Assembly: GCA_026414125.1 (NCBI GenBank)
Contig: JAOAJQ010000048.1
Coordinates: 1 to 8,470, forward strand
Reading direction: 5' to 3'
DNA length: 8,470 nucleotides
Source: Thermoproteota archaeon
Lineage (GTDB): Archaea; Thermoproteota; EX4484-205; JAAOZP01
Each line of letters begins with the position of its first letter. Position 1 is the first letter of the stretch. Position numbers and translations under genes: made by a program. Positions 1 through 5,946 of this stretch are shown here, in pieces. Below the pieces are notes generated by a model, which did not search any database, had not been told where the DNA came from, and was given only the letters and a program-made list of their open reading frames with translations.

Positions 1-749
1 GGAATGTTTATTGGAACTCCTTTCCTAAAGCTGTCTTCAAGAACCCTCAGGGGGTCCCCGTCCAGAATCACCCTTCCTTCAGAAACCACGACTATTCTAG
101 AGAGATGCTTGAGCAATAGGTCTATCCTGTGCTCCACAATTATCACCGTGGTCTTTCCACCTGTTTCATCAAGGCTTCGTTTAAGTTCGAAGATCCTCTG
201 AATCAGGCTTGCTGAAGAGGAAGGATCTAGCATTGAGGTCGGCTCGTCAAATATCAGTAGGGAAGGCTTCATCGACAGTATTGAGGCTATTGCAGCCTTC
301 TGTTGCTCCCCTCCAGAAAGATTATTGGGGGACGAGTGTCTCAAATGCTCTATTCCAACAAGCCTCAGAGCCTCGTCGACCCTCCTCCCAATCTCGTCAG
401 GCGGTAGAGCAAGGTTCTCAGGTCCAAACGCGACATCATCCTCAACGCTGAAAGTGAACAACTGGTTGTCGGGATTCTGGAAAACCATCCCGCAGCGCGT
501 GGCTATCCTGCTCACAGGCGTTTTTTTAACATCCATTCCAAACACGTAAGCCTCGCCTTTAAGCTCACCCGGGTAACTATGCGGAATCAAACCCATCAAG
601 ACTCTTACTAAGGTGGATTTCCCACAGCCTGAAGGGCCCGTTATGAGTACGCTTTCCCCTTCTTCAATGGTAAGGTCAATATCTGTCAATGCTTGTTTCT
701 CGGAGCCCGCGTAGCGGAAACACAGTTTTCTCAGTTCTACTGCTGCCAT
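1..749 (-). CDS. ECF/CbiO-type ABC transporter ATP-binding protein (3' end beyond the window)
   Basis: This is an ABC ATPase that would drive membrane import by ATP hydrolysis on the cytoplasmic face. The frame stays open from ATG 749 to the left edge (249 codons seen), so the C-terminus is missing. Visible motifs are Walker A GPSGCGKST (residues 38-46), the Q-loop in FQNPDNQLF (90-98), EDDVAFGPENL (103-113), signature LSGGEQQK (144-151), Walker B LLIFDEPTS (164-172), D-loop LD (174-175) and H-loop His207 in VEHR. FQNPDNQLF with DDVAFGPENL and an early GLIP is the pattern of the CbiO/EcfA family of energy-coupling-factor vitamin and metal importers; the substrate cannot be told from the ATPase. 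Archaeal relatives may be fused pairs of ATPase domains, which the truncation hides. It has its own TATA element 87 bp downstream of the prefoldin gene, so it is probably not part of the superoperon. Confidence 0.93.
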   Translation of the reverse strand, partial: MAAVELRKLCFRYAGSEKQALTDIDLTIEEGESVLITGPSGCGKSTLVRVLMGLIPHSYPGELKGEAYVFGMDVKKTPVSRIATRCGMVFQNPDNQLFTFSVEDDVAFGPENLALPPDEIGRRVDEALRLVGIEHLRHSSPNNLSGGEQQKAAIASILSMKPSLLIFDEPTSMLDPSSSASLIQRIFELKRSLDETGGKTTVIIVEHRIDLLLKHLSRIVVVSEGRVILDGDPLRVLEDSFRKGVPINI

Positions 750-779
750 TTCTAGTTTTGCCAGAGATTACTGGAAGGG

Positions 780-788
780 TTTAAAAAG
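780..788 (-). promoter_or_regulatory. Probable TATA box of the ABC ATPase gene
   Basis: The minus strand reads CTTTTTAAA here, about 35 bp before ATG 749. A TATA-directed start 25-27 bp downstream would leave a leader of only about 10 nt. The T-run could also help end transcription from the upstream prefoldin gene. This is inferred from position and composition only. Confidence 0.45.
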
Positions 789-835
789 CCTAAGTCGAGG
801 GTTGAGCGGCGGGGACATTCTAAACAGCATTTGGT

Positions 836-1201
836 TTAAGCGGGGGGGCCTCCCCTGCCTGCTGCGAGAGCATTCTTCAGCTCGTTTTCAAGCTCAACGG
901 CTCTCTCCCTGATCTTGCTTTCCTGCCTCTCGATCGCGCTTATCCTTACTTTAACAAGCTCCATTTGCTCGTTCAACTCGTTTATCAAATCGACTCTATT
1001 CTTTTTAACAAGTATTCTTCCAGTTATCCGGTACACCGGTGTATTATCGTCGATCGAGGAAAGCGCTTCTAGGGCTGACTGCAGCTCTCTTGCTTCCAGC
1101 TTAGCCTGCTCCTTCTGAATGTAGAGCGACTCAAGCGTCTGTTGAAGCTGCTGAAGCCTTGACAGTTTCTCCTGCAGTTGAAGAGGCAGCTCTTGGGACA
1201 T
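836..1201 (-). CDS. pfdB: Prefoldin beta subunit
   Basis: Prefoldin is a cytosolic ATP-independent chaperone, a hexamer of two alpha and four beta subunits that captures unfolded chains and passes them to the thermosome. The 121-residue product has the family layout: an N-terminal coiled-coil helix (about 5-45, rich in L, Q, K, E), a central beta hairpin (about 53-70, with TPVYRITGRILVKK), and a second coiled-coil helix (about 70-112). Length fits the family (about 115-125). The C-terminal tail AAGRGGPPA is probably flexible. It is the last gene of the superoperon, as in many archaea. ATG 1201 lacks a clear Shine-Dalgarno, but a TATA-like GTTTTTAAG lies 28-36 bp upstream, so the gene may also be transcribed separately with a very short leader. 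Confidence 0.95.
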   Translation of the reverse strand: MSQELPLQLQEKLSRLQQLQQTLESLYIQKEQAKLEARELQSALEALSSIDDNTPVYRITGRILVKKNRVDLINELNEQMELVKVRISAIERQESKIRERAVELENELKNALAAGRGGPPA

Positions 1202-1228
1202 TCTCGGGTCTTATCTTTTAGACGCGTG

Positions 1229-1237
1229 CTTAAAAAC
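1229..1237 (-). promoter_or_regulatory. Possible internal promoter (TATA) for prefoldin beta
   Basis: GTTTTTAAG on the minus strand lies just after the pcc1 stop (1245-1247) and about 31 bp before the prefoldin ATG. No ribosome binding site is seen, which fits a near-leaderless transcript from this element. It would uncouple prefoldin from the superoperon. Motif evidence only. Confidence 0.4.
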
Positions 1238-1244
1238 ATATTTC

Positions 1245-1505
1245 TCAAGAGGAGCCTTGCCGGCACGCGGATCCAAGCATGCTGTCAACCTGCTGAGCCA
1301 TGTTAAGCAGGCTTAAAACGCTCCTTATTCTCTCAGCGATTTTAGACGGGCTGCTGCTTTCGAAGAAAAGCAAAAGCCTGTTTCCATCAACCCTCGCCCT
1401 CACCCCGGATCTAGGCTCTGAAACTGCTTCTTGAAGACAGGCTAAATAGAGGGATTGGGCCGCTAGGTGATCCCCATAGTTTAGAATAATCTTAACCCTT
1501 ATCAT
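1245..1505 (-). CDS. pcc1: KEOPS complex subunit Pcc1
   Basis: Pcc1 is the small dimerising subunit of the KEOPS complex (Kae1-Bud32-Cgi121-Pcc1), which makes the t6A modification at A37 of ANN-decoding tRNAs. The 86-residue product has the family's size and order: an N-terminal strand (IRVKIILNY, 2-10), a helix (DHLAAQSLYLACLQEAV, about 12-28), two strands with a basic turn (GVRARVDGNRLLLFFES, 34-50) and a C-terminal helix (PSKIAERIRSVLSLLNMAQQVDSML). The position between rpl37Ae and prefoldin beta is the usual archaeal location and supports the call, since the sequence itself is short and weakly conserved. It starts 8 nt after the rpl37Ae stop without a strong Shine-Dalgarno, so translational coupling is likely. 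The last seven residues are not typical and may be disordered. Confidence 0.85.
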   Translation of the reverse strand: MIRVKIILNYGDHLAAQSLYLACLQEAVSEPRSGVRARVDGNRLLLFFESSSPSKIAERIRSVLSLLNMAQQVDSMLGSACRQGSS

Positions 1506-1513
1506 TTACATGG

Positions 1514-1777
1514 TTAAAGCTTAGGCTTGGACGCGCTAGTAACTATTCTCGCCGCGGCTTCACCTGTCTTCGTAACCGGCTCATACGCTCCTCCGGCGAA
1601 AGTGTAACCACACTTCCTACAGCTCCAAACCCCTACGCTTAGCCTTTTGAGAACACCTGTTCCACACTTTGGGCAGTCGTACCTCGCCCTCCTCCTTTTA
1701 AGAACCTTGATATACCTCTCTCTAAGCGAGAAACCGTATTTAACGCCCAGTGCCCCAGACTCTTTCTTCCTAGCCAT
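1514..1777 (-). CDS. rpl37ae: Large-subunit ribosomal protein eL43 (L37Ae)
   Basis: This is a zinc-ribbon protein of the 50S subunit. From ATG 1777 it has 87 residues: a basic N-terminus (RKK, 3-5), the conserved VKYGFSLRERYIKVLKRRRARY stretch broken into GVKYGFSLR (11-19) and KRRRARY (27-33), then the zinc ribbon C35-P-K-C38 with C53-R-K-C56, and FAGGAYEP (60-67). A TTG at 1804 would add nine residues but would make a 35-nt overlap with rrp42. The ATG at 1777 lies in ATGGCTAG, overlapping the rrp42 stop by 8 bp, with GGCGG just upstream, and gives a family-like N-terminus, so it is preferred. About twenty residues after the core are longer than in many homologues. The overlap suggests coupled translation with rrp42. 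Confidence 0.95.
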   Translation of the reverse strand: MARKKESGALGVKYGFSLRERYIKVLKRRRARYDCPKCGTGVLKRLSVGVWSCRKCGYTFAGGAYEPVTKTGEAAARIVTSASKPKL

Positions 1778-2597
1778 TTCCGCCAGTAAGCTGCCTGTAG
1801 GCAACTGTTCTTAACTCTTTCCCCAGCTCCACGGATCTTTCAAGCAGCTCTATGACTCTCCTAGGAGAAATCATTCCCCCACCGTTCTTCTGGATTGCGC
1901 AAAACCTGTCGTCGGATTTAACAGTCATCGAGACAGTGAAGTCCGACGCATACTCCTCGCTGAGACAAGGGTCCACCACATACTTATCATCGAGGAAAGC
2001 GTAGGTCAGTGAGACAGGGTGATCCTTAAGCTCAAGTTTAAAGTATTCATCGGTCCTCTTAATAGCCTGCCCTTCCACAACGTATTTAGGCATGTTAGTA
2101 ATACCCAGAGCGTTTACGCTAGCTATCACTGAAGCGTCAATAAGGTTGCCATCGTAGTCGAGAATATAGAGATCCACGTAGAGCGAGTAGACGGATCTTC
2201 CGGGAACTATGCAGAGCGAAGACAGGTCTATTGTTTTAGACTCCCTAATGCTTCTATCAACGTATCTCGAGAGGAATATTGACTCCTCGGAGGGCGGGCC
2301 GGGTTCGAAAGTCGGCGAGGCCAGCGGAACCAGCTCCGCGTTCACTATGAGGATGCCCTCGTTAGGCGTGTCTGCAAAAGGCACCGCGATCCCGACTTTG
2401 ACAGCAGCCAGAACCTTAGTGTTTCCGAGCTCGACTAGGGCTGAGCCCTCCGCCTTCTCCACATACCCTAGCTGGACACTGATACTCCTGTATTGAAGAG
2501 GACTCCTACCGTCAATCCTCTTGTTTTCAGCCAGGAGACGCCGCAGCTCCTGCTGCTCAAGCTTAGAGATGACCGGCCTCTGCTCAGTTATAGACAT
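1770..2597 (-). CDS. rrp42: Exosome subunit Rrp42 (RNase PH-like, non-catalytic)
   Basis: Rrp42 pairs with Rrp41 to form the hexameric RNase PH ring of the archaeal exosome, which degrades RNA 3'-to-5' with phosphate or adds tails. The 275-residue product starts with a helical N-terminus (about 8-25) followed by KRIDGR (26-31), ALVELGNTKVLAAVKVGI (RNase PH strands, about 53-70), the long insert ELVPLASPTFEPGPPSEES typical of Rrp42, and VDLYILDYDGNLIDAS. It lacks the catalytic DMP-type motif present in Rrp41, as expected for the structural partner. Length matches known archaeal Rrp42. Its ATG directly follows the rrp41 stop (TAGATG) and has a strong GAGGAGGGAG six bases before the start, overlapping the rrp41 3' end. 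Confidence 0.96.
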   Translation of the reverse strand: MSITEQRPVISKLEQQELRRLLAENKRIDGRSPLQYRSISVQLGYVEKAEGSALVELGNTKVLAAVKVGIAVPFADTPNEGILIVNAELVPLASPTFEPGPPSEESIFLSRYVDRSIRESKTIDLSSLCIVPGRSVYSLYVDLYILDYDGNLIDASVIASVNALGITNMPKYVVEGQAIKRTDEYFKLELKDHPVSLTYAFLDDKYVVDPCLSEEYASDFTVSMTVKSDDRFCAIQKNGGGMISPRRVIELLERSVELGKELRTVAYRQLTGGNG

Positions 2598-3326
2598 CTA
2601 AGTCTCCCTCCTCTGAACGGAAAACCTTTCTCTAAGCGCGTCCACCTGCATCTTATGCATTTTCTGCGTAGCCGTTATAGCTAGAGACAATGCTTGCTCA
2701 ACCTCTTCTTTTGACATAATACCGTCCATTTGCAGAAGAGTTATCCCGTCTAAAGTCGGGTTGTAAGCTATAGGCATGTCTGCCTCCCCATACTTGTCCT
2801 CAAGATCGTTAAGGTCCACGACTATCTTGCCGTCAGCCTTGCCGACAGCGCATGCTGCAGCCAAGCCTTTCAACGGGATTCCCGCGTCCGCCAGTGCTAA
2901 TACTGCCGCAGTCAGGCCCGCACAGCGAGTGCCGCCGTCAGCCTGCAGAACCTCTATGAAAATATCTATCACCGTCCTAGGAAAGAGCGAAGTCATTACG
3001 AGCGGTTCAAGAGCGTTTCGAAGAACCATCGAAAGCTCTATTTCCCTCCTGCTTGGAGCAGGACTCTTCCTCTCCGTTGTTGAAAAGGGCGCCATATGGT
3101 AGCGGCATCTCAAGATGCATCTGTCTGGGAGCGAGATGTGTTTAGGCAAAGCTTCCTTAGGACCGTAGACCGCTGCAAGAATCTTGTTCTTACCCTGTTC
3201 AATATAGGCTGAGCCCTGAGCGTTAGACAGGACTCCTACTTTAATCTTGATGGGTCTAAGCTCGTCGAGAGCCCTGCCGTCAGTTCTCTTACCGTCTTCG
3301 CTGAACAGGGTAATGTTTTCCCCCAT
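2598..3326 (-). CDS. rrp41: Exosome catalytic subunit Rrp41 (RNase PH-like)
   Basis: Rrp41 carries the phosphorolytic active site of the archaeal exosome ring, releasing nucleoside diphosphates from RNA 3' ends. The 242-residue protein shows KRTDGR (13-18), NKILAAVYGPKE (47-58), RCRYHMAPFS (73-82) for RNA contact, the phosphate-binding region KSPAPSRREIELS (87-99, with R93 and R94), LQADGGTR (127-134), and GEADMPIA (180-187) with the conserved active-site Asp183. All are intact, so it should be active. It begins 5 nt after the rrp4 stop; GGAAGGAGG (3338-3346) lies inside the end of rrp4, 11 bases before ATG 3326. It is encoded next to its partners Rrp4 and Rrp42, in the conserved order. Confidence 0.97.
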   Translation of the reverse strand: MGENITLFSEDGKRTDGRALDELRPIKIKVGVLSNAQGSAYIEQGKNKILAAVYGPKEALPKHISLPDRCILRCRYHMAPFSTTERKSPAPSRREIELSMVLRNALEPLVMTSLFPRTVIDIFIEVLQADGGTRCAGLTAAVLALADAGIPLKGLAAACAVGKADGKIVVDLNDLEDKYGEADMPIAYNPTLDGITLLQMDGIMSKEEVEQALSLAITATQKMHKMQVDALRERFSVQRRET

Positions 3327-3331
3327 TTATC

Positions 3332-4030
3332 CTAAGGCCTCCTTCCAGCGAGAAGTGCTTCCACTCTTTCAGTTAAACCGTAGACATGCGACTCCTTCTC
3401 TATCATTCCAATAACCTCCTTAACCTTCATAACTATGTTCAAGTCTTCAGAATGAACTATTAAACGCCCGTTCTGGCCTACTGTAAGCCTTACGTTAGCC
3501 CCCTTCTCTATGATGGAAAGCATTGAGCCCTTCTTCCCTATTAGACGCGGTACCTTCGACGCGGTTATGCTAAGCAGGAACCCGTTTGAAACAACTCCAA
3601 GCCCCTTACCCTTCAGCGTTAAAACTGGTGATGAGAAGATGGAAGCATCCTTAATAAGCCCTATGAGAACTGTCCCCGCCTCCAGAATCCTGCCAATACT
3701 GTCCCTAGAAAGGCGGATCCTTTTCTCAGGGTATTCCGACAAGGGTAGGAACGCTAGGAAGGGAGAGTTTATGTCAACCGTCCATCCTGCTGTACCCGGT
3801 TCTTTAACAATCCCCACAACCAGGTCGCCGACCTTAGGCTGGTAGAAAGATTTTAAAGCTACAACGTCGACACGCTTCCCCTCTGTTCTAACAAGCCCGA
3901 CAGTGGTTGCAAGCATCCTGTCCGACAGCCTGTAAACGTTTAAACCAGGCATATGGAACCTACTGTCCCCCACATACTCCCCTGGAACGACTATGGGCCT
4001 TTGTCTCTGCTGCTCGTTGCTTCGCGACAA
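3332..4030 (-). CDS. rrp4: Exosome RNA-binding cap subunit Rrp4 (S1 and KH domains)
   Basis: Rrp4 sits on top of the Rrp41/Rrp42 ring, binds RNA and feeds it into the pore. The 232 residues divide into an N-terminal domain (about 10-60, with IVVPGEYVG at 13-21), an S1 domain (about 64-130, KVGDLVVGIVKE at 66-77), and a KH domain (about 148-215) holding IGKKGSM (164-170) and the GxNG motif GQNG (185-188) typical of Rrp4. The start is TTG at 4030: GGAAGGAGG lies seven bases upstream, and the resulting MSRSN N-terminus resembles crenarchaeal Rrp4, while the next ATG would cut away the VPGE region. It is 33 nt downstream of SBDS, the widest gap inside the superoperon. Confidence 0.96.
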   Translation of the reverse strand: MSRSNEQQRQRPIVVPGEYVGDSRFHMPGLNVYRLSDRMLATTVGLVRTEGKRVDVVALKSFYQPKVGDLVVGIVKEPGTAGWTVDINSPFLAFLPLSEYPEKRIRLSRDSIGRILEAGTVLIGLIKDASIFSSPVLTLKGKGLGVVSNGFLLSITASKVPRLIGKKGSMLSIIEKGANVRLTVGQNGRLIVHSEDLNIVMKVKEVIGMIEKESHVYGLTERVEALLAGRRP

Positions 4031-4037
4031 ACCTTAG

Positions 4038-4046
4038 CCTCCTTCC
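4038..4046 (-). promoter_or_regulatory. Strong Shine-Dalgarno fixing the TTG start of rrp4
   Basis: The minus strand reads GGAAGGAGG, seven bases before TTG 4030. The identical nonamer occurs at 3338-3346 before rrp41. It is the main reason to accept the rare start codon here. Confidence 0.75.
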
Positions 4047-4063
4047 TATTGCTAGGGTGGTGC

Positions 4064-4753
4064 TTAAGCCCCTATATCAACTTTTACTTGATCCCCATAC
4101 TTCTTGCTTAGCCCCTCTAGAAAATAGGTCATCGTTACAGAAGGTATTCTAAGGGTGATTCTAACACTCTTATCCTTCTGAACCCTAGTCTGGTCAACCT
4201 CCCCCATTGAGCTCGCAAACCCGTAGACATCGTTAGAAAGCGTCTGAGGACATGTAAGCGTTAAAACAACCTCGTTAACCTTAAACTGGAGAACCTGTCT
4301 CAAAGCCTTAACCACGTTCTTAACCTGCTCCTCAGGAGGCTTAAAAGGATCTATTGAGACACTGGTCTGGCTGAGGGACTGCTCAATCCTAAGGGAGGGA
4401 ATAGGGTTACCCGTCGAAGGCTCTAAGAGTAGTTTAGAAAGCATCGCCACTATCTGCTGCCTCTTGCTCTCAATCATCCTACGCCTCTGCTCCCCGGTGA
4501 GCTGCAGCTCCCCCTCTCGAAGTATTCTCTCAGCTATCACGTACACGTCTAGTGTTCCGAAGAACTTTCTAAGCTTCTCAGACGGTACGCGAAGCCCCTT
4601 TTTAGAATCCGAGTAAACCTCGTCGACCAGGAGAATCTTCCTCACATCCCCCTTGCCAGTCAGCTTAAAGTTGAGCGCAGGGTCGGGTGCAACAATTATC
4701 TCAAACTTCTCACCGTGAAGAGTAAGCCGGCTTACTGTTGAAGGCCTGCTCAA
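4064..4753 (-). CDS. sbds: Ribosome maturation protein SBDS (Sdo1 family)
   Basis: SBDS is the archaeal counterpart of the Shwachman-Bodian-Diamond protein, linked to release of the anti-association factor aIF6 from new 50S subunits; with the exosome genes it marks the RNA-processing superoperon. The 229-residue product has the three family domains: N-terminal FYSH domain (about 5-90, with EKFEIIVAPDPALNF at 15-29 and LLVDEVYSDSKKGLR at 41-55), a helical middle domain (about 95-160, RRRMIESKRQQIVAML, then the basic-acidic linker), and a C-terminal ferredoxin-like domain (about 165-229). Length is normal. The start is TTG 4753, six bases after the psmA stop; only a weak GAG lies just upstream, so coupling to psmA translation is likely. 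No in-frame ATG fits the family's N-terminus better. Confidence 0.95.
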   Translation of the reverse strand: MSRPSTVSRLTLHGEKFEIIVAPDPALNFKLTGKGDVRKILLVDEVYSDSKKGLRVPSEKLRKFFGTLDVYVIAERILREGELQLTGEQRRRMIESKRQQIVAMLSKLLLEPSTGNPIPSLRIEQSLSQTSVSIDPFKPPEEQVKNVVKALRQVLQFKVNEVVLTLTCPQTLSNDVYGFASSMGEVDQTRVQKDKSVRITLRIPSVTMTYFLEGLSKKYGDQVKVDIGA

Positions 4754-4759
4754 TTCGCT

Positions 4760-5464
4760 CTACTTCGCCCTCTCATAGTATTTCTTAGTCTCCTCGAAGC
4801 TTAAAACCCTGAACTTCTTATCATCCGTCCTGATCACGCCAATCCTAAGCCTGTCTGGAGCAGCCTCGTCCTTCAAAACCTCCACACTCCCCCGTATGCC
4901 TAGCGTTATAGCCTCGTCGAGGCTCGCGCTGATAGAATAATTATCCCTGAAATACTTCAATATGTCCTCCCTGCCAACACCGATGGCTGACGCGAAATAC
5001 TTGAAATATATTCCAGTCGGGTCAAGCTGATACAGGCTAGCACCAACCATGTCAACACCCCCAATAAGCATAGAGATGCCGAAAGGCCTCATACCAGCAT
5101 GCTGCGTATAGGATTGAACAGTATTGCTCAGCCTCCTGACGAGAAACTCCACGTCAACCGGCTCATCATACAGAAGCCTGTTAATCTGCGCCTCATTCCT
5201 AGCATACTCCACCAGCAGCCTCGCATCCGAGTTGAAACCAGCAACCACCGTAGCAATATGCTCATCAATCTGAAACAGCTTCTGACTAAAAGTCCTATCC
5301 TGAAGCATATCAATCTTCTTCTCCAAACCAGCCAGCACAATACCCTCCTCAACCTGAATCCCCCAAGCAGTCGGACTATTATTAACCATTACCATGGCAT
5401 AATCGACCTGAAGTATTCTTCCGTCGGGTGAGAATCCGTATATTCTTTCGTAGCCGGGCATCAT
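4760..5464 (-). CDS. psmA: 20S proteasome alpha subunit
   Basis: The alpha subunit forms the outer heptameric rings and gate of the 20S proteasome and docks ATPase regulators such as PAN. The 234 residues include the alpha signature FSPDGRILQVDYA (11-23; the usual form is QVEYA), Lys62 in FSQKLFQID, aligned by me with the regulator-binding pocket lysine (K66 of Thermoplasma), VAGFNSDARLLVEYAR (74-89) and HAGMRPFGIS, a variant of the common GGVRPFG. There is no catalytic Thr, as expected. GAGG lies five bases before ATG 5464, and an in-frame stop upstream with no start codon between rules out a longer N-terminus. The tail before Tyr5 is therefore short, and the gate motif is YER rather than YDR. 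It heads the superoperon, with a TATA element at 5496-5505. Confidence 0.97.
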   Translation of the reverse strand: MMPGYERIYGFSPDGRILQVDYAMVMVNNSPTAWGIQVEEGIVLAGLEKKIDMLQDRTFSQKLFQIDEHIATVVAGFNSDARLLVEYARNEAQINRLLYDEPVDVEFLVRRLSNTVQSYTQHAGMRPFGISMLIGGVDMVGASLYQLDPTGIYFKYFASAIGVGREDILKYFRDNYSISASLDEAITLGIRGSVEVLKDEAAPDRLRIGVIRTDDKKFRVLSFEETKKYYERAK

Positions 5465-5495
5465 AATTTCCTCGGTGGATAAGGGTTAGCTGTCC

Positions 5496-5505
5496 CTTTA
5501 TAATC
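5496..5505 (-). promoter_or_regulatory. TATA box of the proteasome-exosome superoperon
   Basis: GATTATAAAG on the minus strand lies about 36 bp before ATG 5464. Transcription starting some 25 bp downstream would give a leader of about 12 nt, long enough to hold the GAGG ribosome binding site. It is the best promoter candidate in the gap, and nothing similar is seen ahead of SBDS or the exosome genes. Confidence 0.65.
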
Positions 5506-5510
5506 TTTGC

Positions 5511-5527
5511 CCTGCTCGGGCAGCAGG
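5511..5527 (-). promoter_or_regulatory. Perfect inverted repeat beside the psmA TATA box (possible operator)
   Basis: On the minus strand CCTGCT-gcccg-AGCAGG forms a perfect 6-bp inverted repeat with a 5-bp centre, ending five bases upstream of the TATA element. This spot, at the BRE/upstream edge of the core promoter, is where archaeal regulators often bind to activate or block TBP/TFB. Seen directly; the regulatory role is inferred. Confidence 0.4.
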
Positions 5528-5590
5528 AAGGCGGGTAGTTTTATTACGGCAATAGGGTGAAGAAAAGACGTTTATAAAGTTCTTTTTCGC

Positions 5591-5613
5591 AGAGCGTAGC
5601 GCGCTATGGCTCT
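5591..5613. repeat. Inverted repeat with a palindromic core in the psmA upstream gap
   Basis: AGAGC (5591-5595) and GCTCT (5609-5613) flank the perfect 10-bp palindrome TAGCGCGCTA (5597-5606). It sits 12 bp to the right of a palindromic TATA-like element (5571-5579, TTTATAAAG) that could work in either direction. As RNA it would be a hairpin; as DNA it could be a dimeric protein site. No gene is assigned to it. Confidence 0.35.
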
Positions 5614-5673
5614 ATCTCTTCCATTACTCGCGGTGTATCTTTCTAGGCTTAACTGGCTCTATCCCCCTGCTTG

Positions 5674-5946
5674 CTAAAACTCGTTCATCTTGTCCTCATT
5701 TAAGAGCATTGCCTCAACTTCCATCATGGCACCGACTCTTTTTAAGATCTCTTCAATTACCTGTTCGTCATTCATCCCAGTCGAGTCGAAAGCAGTTATG
5801 AAGAAAGTTTTAGAATCTGCGTCTATCGCAACCTCAAAGCCATGTCCTTTGCTAACTCTTTTAGTCAACTCTTCAGCCCATATAGAAAGCCTCGCAAAAT
5901 ATCCAACAGCGCCTCTGAGATGTTTCTCAACTAGGCTTTCGCTCAT
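5674..5946 (-). CDS. Unknown 90-residue protein, last of a three-gene overlapping cluster
   Basis: I do not recognise this protein. It is small, soluble-looking and acidic at the end, with an N-terminal helix-prone part (about 1-30, EKHLRGAVGYFARLSIWAEE), two likely strands (FEVAIDADSKTFFITAFD, 37-54) and a C-terminal helix (about 58-85, EQVIEEILKRVGAMMEVEAML). This helix-strand-strand-helix order is a compact alpha/beta fold, with no membrane segment or metal motif. GGAGG lies seven bases before ATG 5946, and the gene overlaps the end of its upstream neighbour by 20 bp, so it is very probably real and co-translated. It ends 209 bp before psmA, beyond which the proteasome promoter begins. Confidence 0.75.
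   Translation of the reverse strand: MSESLVEKHLRGAVGYFARLSIWAEELTKRVSKGHGFEVAIDADSKTFFITAFDSTGMNDEQVIEEILKRVGAMMEVEAMLLNEDKMNEF

Noticed and set aside
1778..1804. TTG 1804 as start of rpl37Ae
   Set aside because: It would overlap rrp42 by 35 nt and add an untypical N-terminus; ATG 1777 has family-like sequence and an 8-bp coupled overlap.
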